From NCBI GenBank assembly GCA_964395715.1, contig CAYNAU010000001.1, positions 310,001 to 374,000 of the forward strand: DNA of 64,000 nucleotides, in the 5' to 3' direction. Positions 59,784 to 64,000 of the stretch are shown here, piece by piece. Each line of letters starts with the position of its first letter. Position 1 is the first letter of the stretch. A program made the position numbers and the translations under genes. Origin of the DNA: Porticoccus sp964395715. Lineage in GTDB: Bacteria; Pseudomonadota; Gammaproteobacteria; Pseudomonadales; Porticoccaceae. A model generated the notes under the pieces. The model worked only from the letters and a program-made list of their open reading frames with translations, made no database searches and was not told where the DNA came from.

Positions 59784-62013
59784 GCTGTACCCCGGAAACC
59801 CCGGCCTGGGCACGGCCATTGAGGTCAGTAAAGATGGACTCCATGGAGCGCTCTACCAGCGGTTTGTCGCTGGCACCTATCATGCGCAGGTCGCCATTAC
59901 TGATGGACCGCGCCAACTCGTTGCCGGTTTTCATCCCGGAACGCTTGCCGCTCTGATCGACAAACAGGAACTGCAGGGTATTGGGGTTGAACCAGGCAAC
60001 TTTTTCACGGCGGCCATTGTTGTGTTCAAACCAGGTCCCAAATTCCATCAGGCGCAGCTTTTCAATAATGGTTTTTTCCTGGTTGCTCAGGTGCGACATA
60101 TCGGCACGCTGACCCGCCCTGCGCTCGGACATCTGCACCAGGCGCTTGCGAATATCCTCTGTGGCCGCTTCCGGTTTGAGGTTGCGCTCACGCAGTTGAT
60201 AAATGCGGTCGATGGAACGTTTCAGCTTTAGCGCCTTGTCTGTGTCGTAACCGATCACATCAAAACATTTGTTAACAAGGGACTCCATCCACGGGTAATT
60301 CTGGCGCCAGCGCCGCCATTCAGCAGCCGAACCACTCAGCTCCAAACCCCACAGCATATCCTCCACCAACCCCAGTGCCTGCCGCCACTGCTCGGAGTCA
60401 TCGCCATAACGCAACAACAGGTGGGCCATATAGTCGGACCAAGGCTGCAGCAGGAACAACAACATCGCGGAGGGGATATCACGGTCAGCAATGCGCTTGT
60501 GAATTTCCAGATTCACTCGCTGTTTCACTTCGATCAGGCGATCTTCACCACGGGCACGCTCCATGGCACGCTTTTCCAGCAGGCGTATGCGCATTTCCAC
60601 TTTCTGCACATAACAGTTGAACGTCATCAACAGTGCCGCCAGTTTGCGCGTATCCAGTTCTTCGCTGTCGAGAATTTCACGCACTGTCTTGCGTATCTGC
60701 TCAAGCATGTCGAACTGGCAGGAGCCGTCATTGCTGACCCACTGGGATCCGGCGTCGGCCATGGCGTTCAGCAGTAAGCGGGCGGGGTGCTCCTGGTGGC
60801 GGAAGAAGTCGGCTTCGGTAAATGCCAGCTTGAGAATGGGAGTGTGCAGATAACTTAACAGCGCTTTGACACAGTCAGGGATCTGTTCATCATTGAGGAT
60901 GTACTCAAACAACATGCCCACCAGCTCAATGGTGCGGACATCGTCGCCACCCAATGGGGGCGCTTCCTCGGTGTGGGTAATCTGCTGCAACTGCTGCAGC
61001 AGGTTGTCTCTGGCCCGGGCAATGTCCAGCGGCTTGATCTGGCTGGCGGCGGCCAGAATATCTGCCGCCATCACCTGATCAAACTGCTGTAGCTGAACGG
61101 CGGCTTCCACCAGCTGGCGCTCGGTATATTGCAATGGCTGGTCCGGCCGGGCCACCCGGTGTTGGGGGGCCGTGGCCAACAGTTGCTGCTGCAATTGGGA
61201 GATACTATCGAGAAGCTGACTCTGGTATTCCCCGGCAGGCAAATCTTTTGAAGGGGCAGCGACAGGATGCAGACCTGTGGTCACCACGTCCTGCAATACA
61301 GGAATCTGAGGCGCCGGGTCAGGCTGCAACCGTTTTCTGGGTTCAGCCCCGGTAAACCGGCCCGTGTCCCCCGACTTCGCCTTTTCCACCTGATAGTCAA
61401 GGTGCGGCAAAACACCCAGCTCTACCAGCTTGGCATTGGCCTGTTGATACAGGTCGCTGAGACCTGGAATAAACTGCCGATCAAACAGCTTGTAGATCAC
61501 CAGCTTCGCTTGTAATGGGATCGTCGCGACGGCCATGGCCTTTTTGATCGCCTGGCAAAAACTGCCGGGCGCCAGCGGCAGCTGCAACTCCTCATTGACC
61601 TGTCGCGAAGACAGCATGGTCATACGCCGACCCAGCGCCCAAAGCCATTCGGTGTTCTCAACTTCAGCACGTTTGCGAATCGAGGAAAGCGCCAGGTCTT
61701 CCTCTACATCAGCATCGTCCATCAGGGAGATGTTTCCAGCTTTTTTGCCCGCGGGCGACCCGGCATCGACAGCGCCTGAGCTGCCCTTTTGCTCCTGCTC
61801 GGCAAAGCGGTCAAAGGCTTCATCCAGTGTGCGGAGGAAAATGCGTGAAATTTCATTGTGGCGCGCACTGATCTGCGAGCGAGCGTGAAGAAATTCGAAG
61901 CCCTTATCACCCTCGGTGGGTTTTTGAGAATAATCGATCAGGCGGTCGTGAACGGTGTGCAAGAAGGTCTTGAAAGCAGTCCGCGATGTGTCAAGAACCA
62001 GTTCGCGGATCAT
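59773..62013 (-). CDS. DUF1631 family protein
   Basis: A 746-residue soluble, mostly helical protein of the DUF1631 family: N-terminal MIRELVLDTSRTAFKTFLHT, ICRFQ-type central region with PSYLHTPILKLAFTEADFF-like content (LLSYLHTPILKLAFTEADFF), and a C-terminal domain with GTWFEHNNGRREKVAWFNPN and LQFLFVDQSGKRSGM that resembles a small beta barrel. Function is unknown. The ATG at 62013 has GGGGAG at ideal spacing; an ATG at 62052 would add 13 residues. pilZ overlaps its 3' end, and a perfect CRP-type palindrome lies about 100 bases upstream. Confidence 0.85.
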   Translation of the reverse strand: MIRELVLDTSRTAFKTFLHTVHDRLIDYSQKPTEGDKGFEFLHARSQISARHNEISRIFLRTLDEAFDRFAEQEQKGSSGAVDAGSPAGKKAGNISLMDDADVEEDLALSSIRKRAEVENTEWLWALGRRMTMLSSRQVNEELQLPLAPGSFCQAIKKAMAVATIPLQAKLVIYKLFDRQFIPGLSDLYQQANAKLVELGVLPHLDYQVEKAKSGDTGRFTGAEPRKRLQPDPAPQIPVLQDVVTTGLHPVAAPSKDLPAGEYQSQLLDSISQLQQQLLATAPQHRVARPDQPLQYTERQLVEAAVQLQQFDQVMAADILAAASQIKPLDIARARDNLLQQLQQITHTEEAPPLGGDDVRTIELVGMLFEYILNDEQIPDCVKALLSYLHTPILKLAFTEADFFRHQEHPARLLLNAMADAGSQWVSNDGSCQFDMLEQIRKTVREILDSEELDTRKLAALLMTFNCYVQKVEMRIRLLEKRAMERARGEDRLIEVKQRVNLEIHKRIADRDIPSAMLLFLLQPWSDYMAHLLLRYGDDSEQWRQALGLVEDMLWGLELSGSAAEWRRWRQNYPWMESLVNKCFDVIGYDTDKALKLKRSIDRIYQLRERNLKPEAATEDIRKRLVQMSERRAGQRADMSHLSNQEKTIIEKLRLMEFGTWFEHNNGRREKVAWFNPNTLQFLFVDQSGKRSGMKTGNELARSISNGDLRMIGASDKPLVERSMESIFTDLNGRAQAGVSGVQHVG

Positions 62014-62114
62014 GGCTACTCCCCGATCGGAAAGTCCATGCCAATTGCTCATTTACCTGTCGCACCCCCAGCCTTGATAAAGAAGACTGCATTCAAAGAA
62101 ATAAAAACGCATAG

Positions 62115-62130
62115 TGTGACGAATTTCACA
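62115..62130. promoter_or_regulatory. Perfect CRP/Vfr core site upstream of the DUF1631 gene
   Basis: TGTGA-CGAATT-TCACA matches the CRP consensus TGTGA-N6-TCACA in every core base. Its centre lies about 110 bases before the ATG at 62013 on the minus strand, in non-coding DNA, so it could activate the DUF1631-pilZ genes. It is not close to the convergent end of the lipoprotein gene's promoter. Confidence 0.65.
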
Positions 62131-62178
62131 GAATTACAAGTGTCGTGACGCGTCATCCGACAACCTGTCTTTGAGCTG

Positions 62179-62676
62179 CTAATGGCCGCCCCTGATCCGC
62201 GTCAGCAATGACTGCAACTCGGCTTTTATTCCAGGCTTCTGACCGGCCAGTGGCAACCCCTGCCTCACCAGCTGCTCTGCCAATTGTAACTGCGTCATGG
62301 CAACGTAGTTTGAAGCCATCACCAGGTAGACTTCCGGCTCGGCATGGTCGATACGCATGGCCCGCTCTGCCACCGCATTGGAGCGGTCATATTCACGTGC
62401 CCGGTTGAGGCGCCAGGCCTCATCCAGCAAAGAGGCCACCGCACTATTGCCCTTGACCGGCGCACTGGAAGTGGTTGGCTCTATTCGCTTCCCCGATTCA
62501 GGCTCTGTCCCCACAGAAGGTGAAGACGGTGTCGCTTGGGTTTCCGGTGGCGGAAAAGTGCTTGGCGAATTACTGGGTGGCGACTTGGATTCACTGACGG
62601 GCACATATACCTGCGCACAACCCGCCAGCAAACTACTCAGCAGGATAAATAGAAAAAGTCGTCCTTTAATCACCAT
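62179..62676 (-). CDS. TPR-like lipoprotein next to PBP1b
   Basis: A 165-residue lipoprotein. Signal peptide MVIKGRLFLFILLSSLLAGC ends in a lipobox with Cys at position 20. A Pro/Ser-rich linker (residues 25-75) leads to a short helical repeat domain, SLLDEAWRLNRAREYDRSNA and PEVYLVMASNYVAMTQLQLA, resembling two TPR units. It overlaps the PBP1b stop by 7 bases, so it probably assists peptidoglycan synthesis at the outer membrane, by context; the exact role is unknown. Confidence 0.85.
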   Translation of the reverse strand: MVIKGRLFLFILLSSLLAGCAQVYVPVSESKSPPSNSPSTFPPPETQATPSSPSVGTEPESGKRIEPTTSSAPVKGNSAVASLLDEAWRLNRAREYDRSNAVAERAMRIDHAEPEVYLVMASNYVAMTQLQLAEQLVRQGLPLAGQKPGIKAELQSLLTRIRGGH

Positions 62677-64000
62677 CCGAATTTACCCTTGAACCAGTCT
62701 ATGACGCCCTCAAGGGTGTCCGGGCGACAGTTATTCTGTTGACGCGGCTCGCTGCCATCAATGAAGGGCAGATAGCGGGCCCCGGCGCAACCTTCACGAC
62801 TCAACAAGCCGCTTGCAGGTTCGACCCAATAGTAACTGACGCCATCCGGCTGGTTAAACACCATTGAGCGATTGTCCAGACTGGCCATGATATCCGTCCA
62901 CAACTGCAGGGCACCGGTACCACCGGTGAGTGGTGTTTTTCCATTGTCATCACGACCCAGCCAGACCACCGTTAAATAATTGCCACTGAAACCGGCAAAC
63001 CAGCTGTCCCGCTGATCGTTAGTGGTGCCGGTTTTTCCCGCCAGCACCAGCGACTCGGGTAATCGCCGGTAGGCGCTTTTCCCGGTTCCCTCCCGCAATA
63101 CCACTTGCATGGCGTATTGCAGCAGGTGCATTACACGGGGGTCAAAACGCTGCTCACTTTCAAAGGGGTAACGCTGCAGGGGTGTATTGGCAGACGTAAA
63201 CACCGAGTCAATGGCACGCAACGGAGTATAAAAGCCATTGGCGGCGATAGTGTGATAAAGCTGTGACACCTCAACCGGAGACATGGATACCGCACCCAGC
63301 ATCAACGATGGCAAGGGTGGAAGATGTCCTTCGTAACCCAGTCGCTGCAGCGCATTCACGACATTGTCGACACCCAGCTCCAGCCCCAGGCGCGCTGCCG
63401 CCTGATTATAGGATTGCCCGAGAGCTTCATAGAGGGGAACCGGACCATGACTTTCACGACCAAAATTGCGGGGTTCCCAGACATCACCATCTTTTGCCTC
63501 AACGGCAACGGGCGAGTCGTCGATCAGTGAGGACAGCGTATATTGTGACGGTCTTTCCAGCGCCGCCAGATACACGGCGGGTTTCACCGTTGAGCCAATC
63601 TGGCGCCGGGCATCCAGGGCCCGGTTAAAGCCTGCATAGCCTGCCTGGCGGTCTCCGGCCATAGCCACCACCTCACCAGAGCCAACCCGGACAACGACGG
63701 CCGCAGCCTGCAGCTTTCCCGCTTCAATCCGATACCCCTGCTCCAGATTATCAATCCGGCTGGCCACACGGGCCTCGAGCTTGCGCTGCACCTGGGGATC
63801 GAAGCGTGTGAAAATCCGCAATCCCTCTGTCTGGAGGTCTTCCTCGTCGTACTGCTCACGCAGCCGTCTTTTCACTAGTTCCAAAAACGCCGGATACTGC
63901 CAGCGACCTCCACGCCCCTGCTGTTGCGGCAACACACCCAGTGGTTTCTGTTGGGCCCGGCGTGCCGCATCTACCGTAATCACACCCTGCTCGGCCATCA
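62670..64000 (-). CDS. mrcB: Penicillin-binding protein 1b, C-terminal part (runs off window)
   Basis: The window holds about 440 C-terminal residues of a class A PBP. The transpeptidase domain has SxxK in IGSTVKPAVYLAALE, SxN in GQSYNQAAARLG and KTG in LAGKTGTTNDQRDSWFAGFS. The N-terminal glycosyltransferase domain lies beyond the window. The linker reads IFTRFDPQVQRKLEARV, as in PBP1b. It cross-links peptidoglycan at the inner membrane. The stop overlaps the lipoprotein start. Confidence 0.93.
   Translation of the reverse strand, partial: MAEQGVITVDAARRAQQKPLGVLPQQQGRGGRWQYPAFLELVKRRLREQYDEEDLQTEGLRIFTRFDPQVQRKLEARVASRIDNLEQGYRIEAGKLQAAAVVVRVGSGEVVAMAGDRQAGYAGFNRALDARRQIGSTVKPAVYLAALERPSQYTLSSLIDDSPVAVEAKDGDVWEPRNFGRESHGPVPLYEALGQSYNQAAARLGLELGVDNVVNALQRLGYEGHLPPLPSLMLGAVSMSPVEVSQLYHTIAANGFYTPLRAIDSVFTSANTPLQRYPFESEQRFDPRVMHLLQYAMQVVLREGTGKSAYRRLPESLVLAGKTGTTNDQRDSWFAGFSGNYLTVVWLGRDDNGKTPLTGGTGALQLWTDIMASLDNRSMVFNQPDGVSYYWVEPASGLLSREGCAGARYLPFIDGSEPRQQNNCRPDTLEGVIDWFKGKFGW

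Overview
The window is bacterial chromosome from a gammaproteobacterium. The gene content and order resemble Pseudomonas in one place (waaA, oxidoreductase pair, hldE, waaL, carbamoyltransferase, LPS kinases, waaP, waaG, waaF, ilvE, glnE) and Escherichia in another (tolC, nudF, yqiB, cpdA, yqiA, parE). The TonB operon is of the marine/Vibrio type, with a TtpC-like protein and a DUF3450 protein. This mix, with the DUF1631, DUF748 and small DUF6316-like proteins, fits a marine Cellvibrionales-like or Alteromonadales-like lineage, but genus cannot be fixed from sequence reading alone. Coding density is very high, no non-coding stretch exceeds 300 bases, and I saw no insertion sequence, prophage block, tRNA, rRNA or CRISPR array.

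Layout: (1) 1-2.7 kb: a DnaT-domain protein overlapping a lambda P-like helicase-loader homologue, then aceK. (2) 2.8-4.7 kb: four small envelope genes on the minus strand (secreted charged repeat protein, GlsB/YeaQ-type membrane protein, small MscS channel, Pmp3/YqaE-type proteolipid). (3) 4.8-14.5 kb: parC, a DUF748 protein, parE, yqiA, cpdA, yqiB and nudF, all minus strand, then divergent tolC. (4) 16-41 kb: envelope biogenesis. waaA and hldE flank an oxidoreductase/aldo-keto reductase pair. Then come waaL, three glycosyltransferases, a sulfotransferase, an FkbM methyltransferase, a carbamoyltransferase, three LPS-kinase-family genes including waaP, waaG and waaF. ilvE, glnE and an orphan GspE/PilB-type ATPase follow. 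The part from about 21 to 28 kb is visibly AT-rich compared with its surroundings. (5) 41-45.7 kb, plus strand: DUF6316-like protein, argE, argA, ilvD. (6) 45.7-50.8 kb, minus strand: DUF3450, TtpC-like, ExbB, ExbD, TonB and TPR protein, a tightly packed TonB2-type energy transduction operon. (7) 50.9-56.8 kb: folA, thyA, lgt, NRDE protein, ptsP, rppH. (8) 56.9-64 kb: HAD hydrolase, rsuA-type pseudouridine synthase, rsmC, a PilZ protein overlapping a DUF1631 protein, a TPR lipoprotein and the 3' part of a PBP1b gene that runs off the window.

How the genes work together: the central block builds and decorates the LPS core. WaaA adds Kdo, HldE makes the heptose donor, WaaF and WaaG extend the inner core, WaaP-type kinases phosphorylate heptose, and the carbamoyltransferase, sulfotransferase and FkbM enzyme probably add further groups. 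WaaL ligates the outer polysaccharide. The genes usually next to these in Pseudomonas for heptosyltransferase I (waaC) and lipid A flippase (msbA) are not here. The TonB operon energises outer-membrane uptake. Two perfect CRP/Vfr consensus palindromes lie in intergenic DNA. One is upstream of the DUF1631-PilZ genes, the other is between the GspE-like ATPase and the DUF6316-like gene. The cAMP phosphodiesterase gene cpdA is also in the window.
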